From: an uncultured SAR86 cluster bacterium
GTDB taxonomy: Bacteria; Pseudomonadota; Gammaproteobacteria; Magnimaribacterales; D2472
Direction of reading: 5' to 3'
NCBI GenBank assembly: GCA_902512655.1
Contig: CABXJR010000005.1
Location: 1-41,678 of the forward strand
Length of the DNA: 41,678 nt
In this document: in pieces, positions 17,659 to 27,409 of the stretch
Layout: every line of letters starts with the position of its first letter
Numbering within the stretch: position 1 is the first letter of the stretch
Program-made: the position numbers and the translations under genes
The notes under the pieces: model-generated
The model's input: the letters and a program-made list of their open reading frames with translations, nothing else
Database searches by the model: none
Told to the model about the DNA's origin: nothing

Positions 17659-20422
17659 ATCTTCTACCCTCTCCTGGACCGTCTAAGTTTTCTACACACC
17701 TATTACATACTTCTGGATGCTTGCTACTGGAGCCAACTGATTTATTTCTATGCCAACATCTCACACATTTCTCTGCAGATGATTTAGATACAGATATTTT
17801 GAAAGAATCTCCTTGAAGAATATTGCACTCTGAAACTATAAAAAAGAAATGAATTTCTGATGCAGACTTATTGGCTAAGTTAAAATCATCAGAATCAAGA
17901 ATTAACTCAATTGATGCATCCAATGAGCCCTTTATAACTCCAGCAGCTCTAGACTCTTCAATGCTCTGATTAACCTCTTCCTTTATCTCCAGCATTCTCT
18001 TCCAATCTTCATTTGAAAGATCACTATTAAAACTTTCTAAATCTTTTAAGGTTGCCAAAAATACTGAGTCTGCCTCTGCCAAAAGAAAATCATTGCCTTG
18101 CCAAATCTCCTCAGCTGTAAAAGATAAAACAGGCGAGATTAATACGACGAGCTGATTAACAATTAATTGCATTGCGGTTTGAGCAGATCTTCTTATTTGA
18201 GAATCTTGCTGAGTGGTATATTGCCTATCTTTAATGATATCTAAATAAATGCCACCTAATTGATTTACACAGAAATTATGTATTCTCTGAATAACTTGGT
18301 GATATGAATATGCTTTATATAATTCCTTTACATCCTCTTGTAATAGAGCAAGCTCATGCAAAACCCATTTATCAAGTTCAAGTAAATTATTTAGCTCAAT
18401 TGAATCCTTGTTTGCATCAAAATCATTGATATTCCCCAATAAAAATCTAAAGGTATTTCGGATTCTTCTGTATTGATCTGAAACCCTCTTAAATATCTCA
18501 TCAGAAGCAACCATTTCACTCCTAAAATCAGTTGAAGCAATCCACAATCTTAAAATATCAGCTCCTAATGTATCCCAAATTTTTTGAGGTGAAATGGTAT
18601 TGCCTAAAGACTTAGATTGTTTTCTGCCTTCATCATCAACTACGAATCCATGAGTGAGAACTGAGTGATAAGGAGCCATGCCATTTGTCGCAATTCCAGT
18701 CAGTAAGGACGATTGAAACCATCCCCTATGCTGATCTGATCCCTCTAGATAGAGATCTGCAACCACATCTGCACCATACAACTTATCTAAAACACACATG
18801 TGTGTTACACCCGAGTCAAACCAAACATCCAAGGTGTCATAAACCTTAGAATAGTATTCAGCATCATCAATCAATGAATCAAGGCTTAAATTATCCCAAC
18901 CCTCAATACCCTCTTTATCAATAACATCTGCAATTTGATTAAAAAGTAGATTCTGCTTGGGATGGATCTCGCCTGTTTCATTATGAATAATTAAGGTAAT
19001 TGGAACGCCCCAATTTCGTTGTCTCGATATGCACCAATCAGGGCGATCTTCGAGCATTGAAAGAATGCGTTCTTCTCCCCAGCTGGGCTCCCAATTAACA
19101 TCTTTAACTGCATTCACCGCTCCATCACTAAGACCAGATTTCTTCATTGAGATAAACCATTGTGGGGTTGACATAAAAATTACTGGTGACTTATGCCTCC
19201 AACAATGCGGATATGAATGATCGTATTGTTGATGAGCAAGCAATGCTTTATTGTCCTTTAATAATTCAATAACTATCGGATCTCCCTTCTTAGTGCTTAA
19301 GCCGCTTAATGGTCCGTATTCTTCTTTAAAAATGCCACGATTATCCAAGGCTTTTACAGATTCAAGACCATTCTTTATGCAAATAAAGTAATCATCCAAC
19401 CCGTGCGCTGGAGCAGTATGCACACAACCTGTTCCACTTTCAGTGGTAACATGGTCTCCGTGCAATAGCTTTGATTCCCTTTCATACAAAGGATGAGCCA
19501 TGACGATCCCAGTAATTTCTTCTCCTAACGCTGATCCAAGAATCTCTAACTCTATGCCCCATCTATCAGAGCATTCATCCAATAGGTCTTTTGCAATAAT
19601 AAAATGATCGTTATCGCCTCTAACAAAAATATACTCAATTTCTTCATGGATACATACAGCTACATTTGATGGGATTGTCCATGGAGTTGTCGTCCAAATT
19701 ACGAAATATGCTTCTTCAACTATATCAACTTGAAATATAGAACAAAGTGACTCAATAGATTTGGGTAACACTTTAAACTTCACATCAATAGAATGAGATT
19801 GCTTATCCAGATACTCTACTTCAGCCTCGGCTAAAGCTGATCTGCAATCCATGCAAAAATGGACAGGTTTTTCTCCTTGCTCAAGATGTCCATTAGCAAT
19901 GATTCTTCCTAATGCGCGAACAGTGTCTGCTTCAAAACTTTTATTTAATGATAGATATGGATTCTCCCAATCACCCAATACTCCCAATCGAATAAAATCT
20001 TTTCTTTGCTTATCAACCTGAGATTGTGCATATTCTCTGCAAGCTTTGATAAATGATTTTTTATCTCTAACAAGATCGCTTCCCTTCCCATGTTTTTTTT
20101 CAACATTTAATTCAATCGGCAAACCATGACAATCCCAACCAGGAACATATGGCGCATCTTTTCCAAGCATGCTTTGAAATTTTATTGTAATGTCCTTAAG
20201 AGTTTTATTAACGGCATGACCTAAATGGATATCTCCATTAGCATAGGGAGGCCCGTCATGAAGAATAAACTTTTCCTTGTCAGCATTTTGCTCTCTAATT
20301 TTTTGATAGAGGTTAATAGAGTTCCAAAATTCTAATATTTCTGGTTCTTTTCTAGGCAAACCAGCTTTCATCGATAGATTAGTTTCAGGGAGATTTAAAG
20401 TATCCCGATATTCTTTACTCAT
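17651..20422 (-). CDS. ileS: Isoleucyl-tRNA synthetase
   Basis: Charges tRNA-Ile and edits mischarged valine. 923 residues (E. coli 938). Class I motifs: HLGH at 66-69 (PPYANGDIHLGHAVNK) and KQSKS at 601-605, where the usual Met of KMSKS is Gln. The editing (CP1) domain is intact, with TTTPWTIPSN (244-253) and TGCVHTAPAHGLDDY (331-345). The C-terminal zinc finger reads CVRCWH then CNRC. The enzyme is of the bacterial, mupirocin-sensitive type by its Zn tail. It starts at ATG 20422, 6 nt after ribF, and overlaps lspA. Confidence 0.98.
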   Translation of the reverse strand: MSKEYRDTLNLPETNLSMKAGLPRKEPEILEFWNSINLYQKIREQNADKEKFILHDGPPYANGDIHLGHAVNKTLKDITIKFQSMLGKDAPYVPGWDCHGLPIELNVEKKHGKGSDLVRDKKSFIKACREYAQSQVDKQRKDFIRLGVLGDWENPYLSLNKSFEADTVRALGRIIANGHLEQGEKPVHFCMDCRSALAEAEVEYLDKQSHSIDVKFKVLPKSIESLCSIFQVDIVEEAYFVIWTTTPWTIPSNVAVCIHEEIEYIFVRGDNDHFIIAKDLLDECSDRWGIELEILGSALGEEITGIVMAHPLYERESKLLHGDHVTTESGTGCVHTAPAHGLDDYFICIKNGLESVKALDNRGIFKEEYGPLSGLSTKKGDPIVIELLKDNKALLAHQQYDHSYPHCWRHKSPVIFMSTPQWFISMKKSGLSDGAVNAVKDVNWEPSWGEERILSMLEDRPDWCISRQRNWGVPITLIIHNETGEIHPKQNLLFNQIADVIDKEGIEGWDNLSLDSLIDDAEYYSKVYDTLDVWFDSGVTHMCVLDKLYGADVVADLYLEGSDQHRGWFQSSLLTGIATNGMAPYHSVLTHGFVVDDEGRKQSKSLGNTISPQKIWDTLGADILRLWIASTDFRSEMVASDEIFKRVSDQYRRIRNTFRFLLGNINDFDANKDSIELNNLLELDKWVLHELALLQEDVKELYKAYSYHQVIQRIHNFCVNQLGGIYLDIIKDRQYTTQQDSQIRRSAQTAMQLIVNQLVVLISPVLSFTAEEIWQGNDFLLAEADSVFLATLKDLESFNSDLSNEDWKRMLEIKEEVNQSIEESRAAGVIKGSLDASIELILDSDDFNLANKSASEIHFFFIVSECNILQGDSFKISVSKSSAEKCVRCWHRNKSVGSSSKHPEVCNRCVENLDGPGEGRRFA

Positions 20423-20428
20423 AGAGAA

Positions 20429-21373
20429 TTATTCCAGTATTTCTTTAGCTTGAGATATGTCTTGAAGAATTTGTTCTTTTAATAGGTCAATGTTATCAAA
20501 TTTCTTCTCATCACGAAGTTTATTTTTGAATTCTACAGTCAATCTTTGACCATATATAGACTCACTGAAATTAAATATATGGATTTCAAGAACAGGTTTA
20601 GATCCGTCTAATGTGGGTCTGATACCCATATTTGCAATTCCATTCAATGACTCTCCCGCCAACGAACACTTGACTGCATAAACACCAGCTATAGGAAGTC
20701 TTTGTTTTGGTATCCATAGATTAGCTGTAGGGACGCCGATAGTTCTACCTAATTGTTTTCCATGAACCACTTTTCCTGAAAACGTATAGGGTCGCCCGAG
20801 TAATTGTGCTGCCAACTCAAACTTGCTCCGTAACAGAGCCTCTCTTATTCTTGTAGAGCTTATTCTTAAACCATCTCTTGAGACTGTTTTATTGGCAATT
20901 ACTTCTGTTCCATTGCTCTTGCCCCAATCTTTTAATAGCTGAAAGTCACCAGCCCGCTCAGCTCCAAATCTAAAATCATCACCAATGATTAAATGTTTTA
21001 AGTTAAGTTGGGCTAGAACATCATCAAGAAAACTCTGTGGAGTCATTGTTTTTAAAGATTTATTAAATTGAAGAAAAAATGCAAAGTCTATACCAAAATT
21101 TTTTAGCAACTTTACTTTTTCTCTCCAAGGGCAAATTCTCGGAGGTGCTGAAGATTTTTTATCTTTAGCTGCAAAATACTCAGATGCATGTGGCTCTGTA
21201 AAAAATACTAAAGACGCGCTTGAGCTCTCTCTTGCCTTATCTTTTACCTGATTAAGGATTGCTTGATGCCCAAGATGCAAACCATCAAAATTCCCAATAG
21301 TTCCACTCATTGACTGATTTGGAAACTTCCTGTTAAAAGTTTCTATGTTTCCTATTCCTCTAATTAAGTACAT
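20429..21373 (-). CDS. ribF: Bifunctional riboflavin kinase / FMN adenylyltransferase
   Basis: Makes FMN and then FAD from riboflavin. 314 residues (E. coli 313). The N-terminal nucleotidyltransferase domain has GNFDGLHLGHQAIL (27-40) and IIGDDFRFGAERAGDFQLL; ISSTRIREALL follows near residue 175. The C-terminal kinase domain has GKVVHGKQLGRTIGVPTANL, GVYAVKCSL and NMGIRPTLDG. The ATG at 21373 shares one base with the murJ stop (TAATG). Its products supply the many flavoproteins in the window (Lpd, SdhA, possibly the LLM enzyme). Confidence 0.97.
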   Translation of the reverse strand: MYLIRGIGNIETFNRKFPNQSMSGTIGNFDGLHLGHQAILNQVKDKARESSSASLVFFTEPHASEYFAAKDKKSSAPPRICPWREKVKLLKNFGIDFAFFLQFNKSLKTMTPQSFLDDVLAQLNLKHLIIGDDFRFGAERAGDFQLLKDWGKSNGTEVIANKTVSRDGLRISSTRIREALLRSKFELAAQLLGRPYTFSGKVVHGKQLGRTIGVPTANLWIPKQRLPIAGVYAVKCSLAGESLNGIANMGIRPTLDGSKPVLEIHIFNFSESIYGQRLTVEFKNKLRDEKKFDNIDLLKEQILQDISQAKEILE

Positions 21374-22920
21374 TATTTAAAATCAGCTGGCCTAACTCCT
21401 AATATAAAACTCGCTCCAAAATAAATTATTAATGAGCCAATGACAGCAGCAACTAAATGCAAAAGCCTTTGAGCTTGAGTAAATAATTCAAAATCAAAAT
21501 ATTGATTAAAAATTGATAAAAAAGATATCAAAGCAATACTAGCTATTAACACTTTTAAAGAGAAGGCGCTTAAAATTCCAGAGAAAGAAATTAACCCATC
21601 TCTTTTAAGAATAAGGCTTAAAATTATTACACTTACTATTGCAGAAATAGAACTGGCAATTGCTAAGCCAAGATGCCCTAAACCAAAATAAAATGCTAAT
21701 AGGTAGTTCAGACATATGTTTATCAATAAACTTAAAAATGCTATCAACATAGGAGTTTTGGTATTTTGTCTAGAAAAAAATGCTGGAACCAATACTTTCA
21801 TGGCCATAAAAAAAGGTAATCCAAATGAGAAGCCTATTAAACTCAAGCTGGCCTGCTGCACGTCACTCCACAAAAAAGCTCCTCTTTGAAAAATAGTAGC
21901 CAGCAATGGGGATGCAAATAAAGCCAATCCAATTAACGAAGGGATAGCTAGAAAAAGAACTAACTTAAACGCATGCTCAAGCTGTTCAGTATAAGCTTGA
22001 ATTTCTTTTTGAGCATAAGCCTTAGAAAGGCTGGGTAAAAGAACAGTTCCAATAGCAATAGCAAATATTCCCATTGGGAATTGTATTAATCTATCTGAAA
22101 CATATAGCCAAGTTGGACTACCTGTAATTAATAAAGATGCAAAAATAGTATCAATTAGTAAATTTATTTGAGCTATGCCTCCTGCAACAATAGCAGGAAG
22201 AATAAGAATAAAAAATTTTTTAACGCCAGGGTTCTGAAAATCAATTTTTGGTACGGGGATTTTTTTTATCGTTGCTAAAGGCGCAATCTGGAAAAGTAAT
22301 TGGAGAAATCCTGCTAGAAATACTCCCCAAGCAAGAGCCATAACTGGTATGTCTATTTTTGGAGCAACTAGCCATGCTGAACCAATTAAACTCAAATTGA
22401 AAATTAAAGGAGTTATCGCTGGAATAGAAAATTTATTATGAGAATTTTGAATGCCAGCTGCAAAAGCAACAAGAGAAATTAATGCAAGATAAGGAAACAT
22501 AATTCTTAAAAGACTGACAGCTAAATCCTGTTTTTGTATATCAAAATAAAAGCCCGGAGCAAATATCAAAATAAATATTGGTGCAAACAATAAAGCCAAG
22601 GCTGTAAATATAAAGAGTGATGAGAGCAAAATACCAAATAAAGCATTTAGAAAATCTTGACTGCCCTTATCATCTTTGCTGCCTATATACTCAGAGTATA
22701 TTGGAATAAAAGCTTGGCTAAATGCCCCTTCAGCAAAGAGCTTTCTAAAAACATTTGGAATTTTAAGTACAACCACAAAAATATCATGAAAAATACTTGC
22801 CCCAAGCAGATTGGTTGTAAAGATATCCCTGATTAAACCGGCCACTCTTGAGATAAAAGTCCAACCACCTACCTTAATAGTTGAGAAAAAATTTAGATGA
22901 GAAGCAGTTTTGGCGATCAC
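21373..22920 (-). CDS. murJ: Lipid II flippase MurJ
   Basis: Moves lipid II across the inner membrane for peptidoglycan synthesis (MOP superfamily). 515 residues with about 14 membrane helices. Hallmarks: TFISRVAGLIRDIFTTNLLGAS near the N-terminus (in two parts around R25, R30), FAEGAFSQAFIPIY, and FPMGIFAIAIGTVLLPSLSK. It starts at ATG 22920, immediately after the msrB stop codon (22921). murJ-ribF-ileS-lspA-ispH is the standard gammaproteobacterial order. Confidence 0.96.
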   Translation of the reverse strand: MIAKTASHLNFFSTIKVGGWTFISRVAGLIRDIFTTNLLGASIFHDIFVVVLKIPNVFRKLFAEGAFSQAFIPIYSEYIGSKDDKGSQDFLNALFGILLSSLFIFTALALLFAPIFILIFAPGFYFDIQKQDLAVSLLRIMFPYLALISLVAFAAGIQNSHNKFSIPAITPLIFNLSLIGSAWLVAPKIDIPVMALAWGVFLAGFLQLLFQIAPLATIKKIPVPKIDFQNPGVKKFFILILPAIVAGGIAQINLLIDTIFASLLITGSPTWLYVSDRLIQFPMGIFAIAIGTVLLPSLSKAYAQKEIQAYTEQLEHAFKLVLFLAIPSLIGLALFASPLLATIFQRGAFLWSDVQQASLSLIGFSFGLPFFMAMKVLVPAFFSRQNTKTPMLIAFLSLLINICLNYLLAFYFGLGHLGLAIASSISAIVSVIILSLILKRDGLISFSGILSAFSLKVLIASIALISFLSIFNQYFDFELFTQAQRLLHLVAAVIGSLIIYFGASFILGVRPADFK

Positions 22921-23319
22921 TTAATTTGAAGATGTTTCTTTTTCAAAATCTAAAGCAGCAGAATTGACACAATACCTCAAACCATTAGGCTGTGGACCAT
23001 CTGTGAAAACATGACCAAGATGCGCATCACACTTTAAACATCTAATCTCAGTTCTAACTCTTGATAAGGAATGATCCTCTAATGCATTAATTTTATTGTT
23101 ATTTGCAGCTTCATAAAAACTAGGCCATCCACAGCCTGCATCAAATTTTGATTCAGATTTAAAAAGCATCTCGCCACAACAAATACAAGTGTATACCCCA
23201 TCCTCAACATGATCCCAATACTGACCTGTAAAAGGTCGCTCTGTCCCGCTTTCCTGAGTTACATAATAAGATTCAGGTGAAAGTTCTTTCTGAAGCTCCT
23301 CTTTCGATTTTTTAGACAT
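22921..23319 (-). CDS. msrB: Peptide-methionine (R)-S-oxide reductase MsrB
   Basis: Repairs R-methionine sulfoxide in proteins. 132 residues. Zinc site CxxC pairs at C45/C48 (YTCICCGE) and C94/C97 ([13 protein letters not shown]). Catalytic C117 lies in RYCVNSAAL and a possible recycling Cys in AGCGWPSF (C63). No signal peptide, so it is cytoplasmic. Start ATG 23319. It is the first gene of the murJ cluster, which may tie oxidative repair to envelope and flavin genes only by shared transcription. Confidence 0.96.
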   Translation of the reverse strand: MSKKSKEELQKELSPESYYVTQESGTERPFTGQYWDHVEDGVYTCICCGEMLFKSESKFDAGCGWPSFYEAANNNKINALEDHSLSRVRTEIRCLKCDAHLGHVFTDGPQPNGLRYCVNSAALDFEKETSSN

Positions 23320-23351
23320 ATGTTAATTTAAATAGAATTTCTTTTGGTATA

Positions 23352-23379
23352 AGTATAATCCATACAAGCGTTTTCTAAA
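23352..23379 (-). promoter_or_regulatory. Possible sigma-70 promoter for msrB-murJ-ribF-ileS-lspA-ispH
   Basis: On the minus strand, TTTAGA (23379-23374) and TATACT (23357-23352) are separated by 16 bases, in the 60-nt gap before msrB. The -10 matches five of six consensus bases, the -35 four of six. Position fits a transcript starting about 25-30 nt before the msrB ATG. Weak evidence by pattern only. Confidence 0.35.
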
Positions 23380-24102
23380 CTAAGATTTAATTTCCCAATT
23401 TCTCACCCAATATATAAAAATAGTGTCTATTAAAGCTATTAATACCTTAATAACGTATTTTGCAATAGAGATGGCAAAGGCTTGGGTGAATGTTAAATCT
23501 GTAGCAAGAACCCAAGTAAATTGATATATCAAGGTATCTATTAGTTGGGATGCCATGGTAGAGAGATTATTTCTAAGCCATAGTTTTTTTCCATTCGTTA
23601 AGTTTTTTAAGTAATGGAAAAACCATACGTCAAATCTTTGGCTGACAAGGTATGCGGTTAAGGAACCAATAATAAAAATGGGTGAATAGAAAGCTAGAAC
23701 TGAAATAGCATCATGGACCTCTGCCGCCGATCCAGTTAAATCAGATGGCAAAAACTTGGTACTAAGCACCAAAGTCAGCATGACTGCTATATTTGCAACA
23801 AATCCAAGCATGACAGCTCGATTAGCCTCATCTTTGCCAAATTTCTCATTTAAAAGATCTGTGGCAAAGTAAATACCTGAGTATAGAATTGCGCCCATGC
23901 TTACATTGAATTGCATGCCAAATAGAGTTAATTCGCTTACTTTTCCGCCCTGAAGATTTCCAAGGACTATTCCAAGGATTACTGCGCAATACAAACCATA
24001 CTTACCAAAGAACCTATATAGAAAAATAGCGAGTGATAAATCGTAGAAAACAACTAATAACCATAAAGTTTCTTGATTTAAATTGCTAAACAGGGCGTCC
24101 AT
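23380..24102 (-). CDS. yhhQ: Queuosine precursor transporter, YhhQ/COG1738 family
   Basis: Inner-membrane importer of 7-cyano-7-deazaguanine/preQ1 type queuosine precursors. 240 residues with about six helices. Family hallmarks are the acidic loop ATDLLNEKFGKDEANRAVMLGF (in the middle, around residues 80-101), the loop VSQRFDVWFFHYLKN, and LWLRNNLSTMASQLIDTLIYQ near 175-195. It starts at ATG 24102, divergent from the acyl-CoA ligase operon with a 99-nt gap. No queuosine biosynthesis gene is in the window, so import (salvage) is an inference from family knowledge. Confidence 0.9.
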   Translation of the reverse strand: MDALFSNLNQETLWLLVVFYDLSLAIFLYRFFGKYGLYCAVILGIVLGNLQGGKVSELTLFGMQFNVSMGAILYSGIYFATDLLNEKFGKDEANRAVMLGFVANIAVMLTLVLSTKFLPSDLTGSAAEVHDAISVLAFYSPIFIIGSLTAYLVSQRFDVWFFHYLKNLTNGKKLWLRNNLSTMASQLIDTLIYQFTWVLATDLTFTQAFAISIAKYVIKVLIALIDTIFIYWVRNWEIKS

Positions 24103-24201
24103 TTGGAAATCATTATTACATATAAATTTATATTATTAGGTTACATTAATGAATTACCAAAGTTAGAATTATTAGTTCAATAAATATATAAAGAGAGACA
24201 T

Positions 24202-25776
24202 ATGAGTGAATTAGGTTTTTATAGATTTGGGAATTCACACCCAGATGAAATTGCTATAGTTGAACCGTCAGAAAAGATTTGGACAAGAGGTGAGCTACTA
24301 GCAAAAACCAATCAATTAACGCATGCATTAAGAGAGTTTGGGGTTAAGAGTGGTGATGTGGTGGCAACTGTATTACCTAATTCAGTTGAATACTACATAG
24401 CTTATTTGGCTTGTGCGCAATCTGGTTTTTACATGGTGCCTATTAATTGGCATCTAGCTGGACCAGAAATAGCATATATTCTTGAAGATTCAGGAGCTAA
24501 AGCATTCATTGCGTCTGGTGAAGTGCCTGCTATGGAAGAGGCATGCCAAAAAGCAGTTTCAGCTATTAATTTTCCAGAGAATGGGTGTATAAGTACAACT
24601 CAAATGAGTGGCTTTACACATTTAGATGAATTTATAAGCTCTCAACCAATTACCAGCCCAGAAGAAAGAACTGCGGGTCAAGTGATGAACTATACATCTG
24701 GTACAACCGGAAAGCCTAAAGGTGTAAAACGTGCATTAATTCCTGGAGATCCTGATGATGTTTTAAGTATGTTTGCAATGATACTTAGCTTCTTTGAAAT
24801 TCAACCGCAAGAAAATAATGTCCACATCGTTGGATCACCTTTGTATCACACTGCTGTCTTAGTTCACTCTTCAGCAGCATTGCATTATGGGCATTCTGTT
24901 GTGTTGATGGAAAAATTTGATGCGGAGCAAATGCTTTATCTAATTGATAAATACAAAGTTACAACAAGTCATATGGTTCCTACTCAATTTCATAGATTGT
25001 TGCAGCTTCCCGATGAAATCAGAGCAAAATATGATTGCTCATCAACTCGAGCCATGATTCATGCTGCAGCACCCTGCCCAATTCATACCAAGCAAGCAAT
25101 GATTGAATGGTGGGGAAATTCTATATGGGAATATTATGCTGCTACTGAAGGAGGCGGAACAGTTGTCGATGCTGATTCATGGTCTAAGTTTCCTGGAACA
25201 GTTGGCAAAGCATGGCCAGGTGCTGAAATCAAAATCATTAACGATGATGGGACTGAGGCAAAACCGGATAATCAAGGTACAGTCTTTATGAAACTTGGTG
25301 AAGCAACAAAATTTGAGTACAAGGGCGATCAAGCAAAAACAAAAAAAGAGAGACTGATTTTTGATGATCAGGTTTATTTTACTGTTGGTGATATTGGGTA
25401 TTTAAATGATGAAGGATATTTATTTTTATGTGACAGGAAGATAGATATGATTATTTCTGGCGGAGCCAACATATATCCAGCTGAGATTGAGAGCGCTTTT
25501 CTAATGCATCCTGCTGTTGCTGATGTAGCTGTATTTGGAATTCCTAACGAAGAATGGGGGGAAGAAGTTAAGGCAGTTGTAGAGCTTAACCAAAATTTTG
25601 ATTCTTCTAATGAATTGCTTGCTGAATTGATGAATTTTGCTCAGGAAAATCTTGCAAAAATGAAGCTACCAAGAAGCATAGATTTTATTGAAAAGCTTCC
25701 AAGGGACGAGAATGGCAAGTTATACAAAAGAAGATTAAGAGATCCCTATTGGGAAAATCACTCTTCAAACGTCTGA
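24202..25776 (+). CDS. Acyl-CoA synthetase (AMP-forming), first paralogue
   Basis: Activates a carboxylic acid to its CoA thioester by way of an acyl-adenylate. 524 residues, cytoplasmic. P-loop-like motif YTSGTTGKPKGVKR (164-177), the A5-type motif YYAATEGGG, the hinge DRKIDMIISGGANIYPAEIE, and the adenylation lysine in PRDENGKLYKRRL near the C-terminus are all intact. By its motifs it resembles the FadD13/bile-acid-CoA ligase type rather than long-chain FadD; the chain or ring substrate cannot be told from sequence. Start ATG 24202 follows an AGAGAG site. It opens a plus-strand operon and its TGA overlaps the next ATG by one base. Confidence 0.88.
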   Translation: MSELGFYRFGNSHPDEIAIVEPSEKIWTRGELLAKTNQLTHALREFGVKSGDVVATVLPNSVEYYIAYLACAQSGFYMVPINWHLAGPEIAYILEDSGAKAFIASGEVPAMEEACQKAVSAINFPENGCISTTQMSGFTHLDEFISSQPITSPEERTAGQVMNYTSGTTGKPKGVKRALIPGDPDDVLSMFAMILSFFEIQPQENNVHIVGSPLYHTAVLVHSSAALHYGHSVVLMEKFDAEQMLYLIDKYKVTTSHMVPTQFHRLLQLPDEIRAKYDCSSTRAMIHAAAPCPIHTKQAMIEWWGNSIWEYYAATEGGGTVVDADSWSKFPGTVGKAWPGAEIKIINDDGTEAKPDNQGTVFMKLGEATKFEYKGDQAKTKKERLIFDDQVYFTVGDIGYLNDEGYLFLCDRKIDMIISGGANIYPAEIESAFLMHPAVADVAVFGIPNEEWGEEVKAVVELNQNFDSSNELLAELMNFAQENLAKMKLPRSIDFIEKLPRDENGKLYKRRLRDPYWENHSSNV

Positions 25777-27407
25777 TGGAATTTAATGCTGCTGACATAT
25801 TTGAAGGAGTTGTAGATAGGATTCCTGACAGAGAAGCAGTGGTGCTTGGGTCCACTCGTTTAACTTATCAAGAGTTAGATGCAAGAACAAATAAAGCAGC
25901 AAATGCCTTGAAAAAACTTGGAATAAAAAAAGGCAGTCATATTGGAATTTATGCTTTTAACTGCATAGAGTGGCTAGAGGTGATGCTTGGAGCATATAAG
26001 TTATGTGCAATTCCCATTAATATTAACTACAGATATGTTGAAGAAGAGCTTAAGTATCTTATTGGTAACGCTGATATGGAAGCTGTTTTTTATCACAAGC
26101 AGTTTGGCACAAAGCTCAACAATATTAAAAATGATCTGCCTATTTTAAAAGATTTTATTTGTATAAATGATAACTCTGATACTGATGTCATTGAAGGAAG
26201 TTATGATTTTGAAGCTCTAATTTTAGATGAAGATGATTCTAGGCTAAGTGTTGAAAGATCAGGGGATGATAAATATATACTCTATACAGGGGGTACCACT
26301 GGAATGCCAAAGGGAGTGGTCTGGCGTATGGAAGATGTCTTAATGACACTTGGAGGAGGCATAGATGCAGTAACGGGAGAAAAATATCCTACACCCGAAG
26401 CTTTTGCAGATAAATGCTTGCAAGACCAAACAACTGCTCTTGCATTAGCTCCATTAATGCATGGCGCCGCTCAATGGCAATCATTTAATGCTTTCTTTTC
26501 AGGATGGAAATTTATAATCAATGATAAAATTTCATTTGATGCGGATTATATTTGGGAAATTATTGCTAAAGAAAAAGTAATGAACCTAACTATCACAGGT
26601 GATGCTATGGGAAGGCCTCTTTGTGACGCACTCCCCTATGCACTCGAAAAAGGTTTAGACCTATCCTCATTATTTGTTCTAGCAAGCACTGCGTCTGTTT
26701 TCAGCGCCTCTATCAAAGATACTATCCTAGAATATCTACCTAATCTTTTCCTCATAGATGCTGTTGGGTCCTCTGAAACTGGAGCAACCGGAGTGAATAT
26801 ACATATAAAAGATGGAAAATTAAAAGACTCTGGCGGGGGCCCAAAATTTACGAAGCCTAATTTTAGTGAAATTTTAAATCTTGATACTTTAGAAGTTATT
26901 CAGCCCAGTGATACAGAAACAATTGGATATTTAGCAAGGAAAGGTCATGTACCCGTTGCTTATTACAAAGATAAAGAAAAATCTGAAAAAACATTTATTG
27001 AAGTTAATGGAGAAAGGTATTCAATACCAGGAGATATGGCTAAATATGAGGAAGATGGTCAAATGACTTTGCTGGGGAGAGGGAGTGTTTCCATTAATTC
27101 TGGTGGAGAGAAAATATTCCCAGAAGAAGTTGAAATGGCTCTTAAGGCTCACCCAAATATCTTTGATTGCCTTGTTGTTGGTGTGAAGGATGAAATATGG
27201 GGACAAAAAGTAGTAGCTGTTATTCAAAGAAGAGAAATGGTCGATCTGCCTATTGAAGAAATAAAAGAAAGCGCCTCAAAATACATAGCCAGTTACAAGA
27301 TGCCGAAAGAAATAGTGTTTTCTGAATTAATCGAAAGAGCTCCATCAGGTAAACCTAATTATAAATGGGCTCAAAACCTCGCAAACTCAAAACTAAAGAT
27401 AGAATAA
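25776..27407 (+). CDS. Acyl-CoA synthetase (AMP-forming), FadD19-like second paralogue
   Basis: 543 residues from ATG 25776, which shares one base with the previous stop (TGATG); an in-frame TTG at 25749 would lie within the preceding gene. AMP-binding motif YTGGTTGMPKGVVWR (170-184), LMHGAAQWQSFNAFF, GSSETGATG, SIPGDMAKYEEDG, GRGSVSINSGGEKIFPEEVE and the lysine motif APSGKPNYKWA are intact. This pattern matches the FadD19/FadD3 group of actinobacterial steroid and branched-chain acyl ligases, which is quite distinct from the upstream paralogue, so the two probably take different substrates or act at successive steps. It is followed after 2 nt by the LLM gene. Confidence 0.88.
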   Translation: MEFNAADIFEGVVDRIPDREAVVLGSTRLTYQELDARTNKAANALKKLGIKKGSHIGIYAFNCIEWLEVMLGAYKLCAIPININYRYVEEELKYLIGNADMEAVFYHKQFGTKLNNIKNDLPILKDFICINDNSDTDVIEGSYDFEALILDEDDSRLSVERSGDDKYILYTGGTTGMPKGVVWRMEDVLMTLGGGIDAVTGEKYPTPEAFADKCLQDQTTALALAPLMHGAAQWQSFNAFFSGWKFIINDKISFDADYIWEIIAKEKVMNLTITGDAMGRPLCDALPYALEKGLDLSSLFVLASTASVFSASIKDTILEYLPNLFLIDAVGSSETGATGVNIHIKDGKLKDSGGGPKFTKPNFSEILNLDTLEVIQPSDTETIGYLARKGHVPVAYYKDKEKSEKTFIEVNGERYSIPGDMAKYEEDGQMTLLGRGSVSINSGGEKIFPEEVEMALKAHPNIFDCLVVGVKDEIWGQKVVAVIQRREMVDLPIEEIKESASKYIASYKMPKEIVFSELIERAPSGKPNYKWAQNLANSKLKIE

Positions 27408-27409
27408 AT

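Noticed and set aside
24163-24190. Promoter-like TTAGAA/TATATA upstream of the first acyl-CoA ligase
   Set aside because: Transcription would begin only about 5 nt before the ATG and would exclude the AGAGAG ribosome site; in such AT-rich DNA the match is likely chance.
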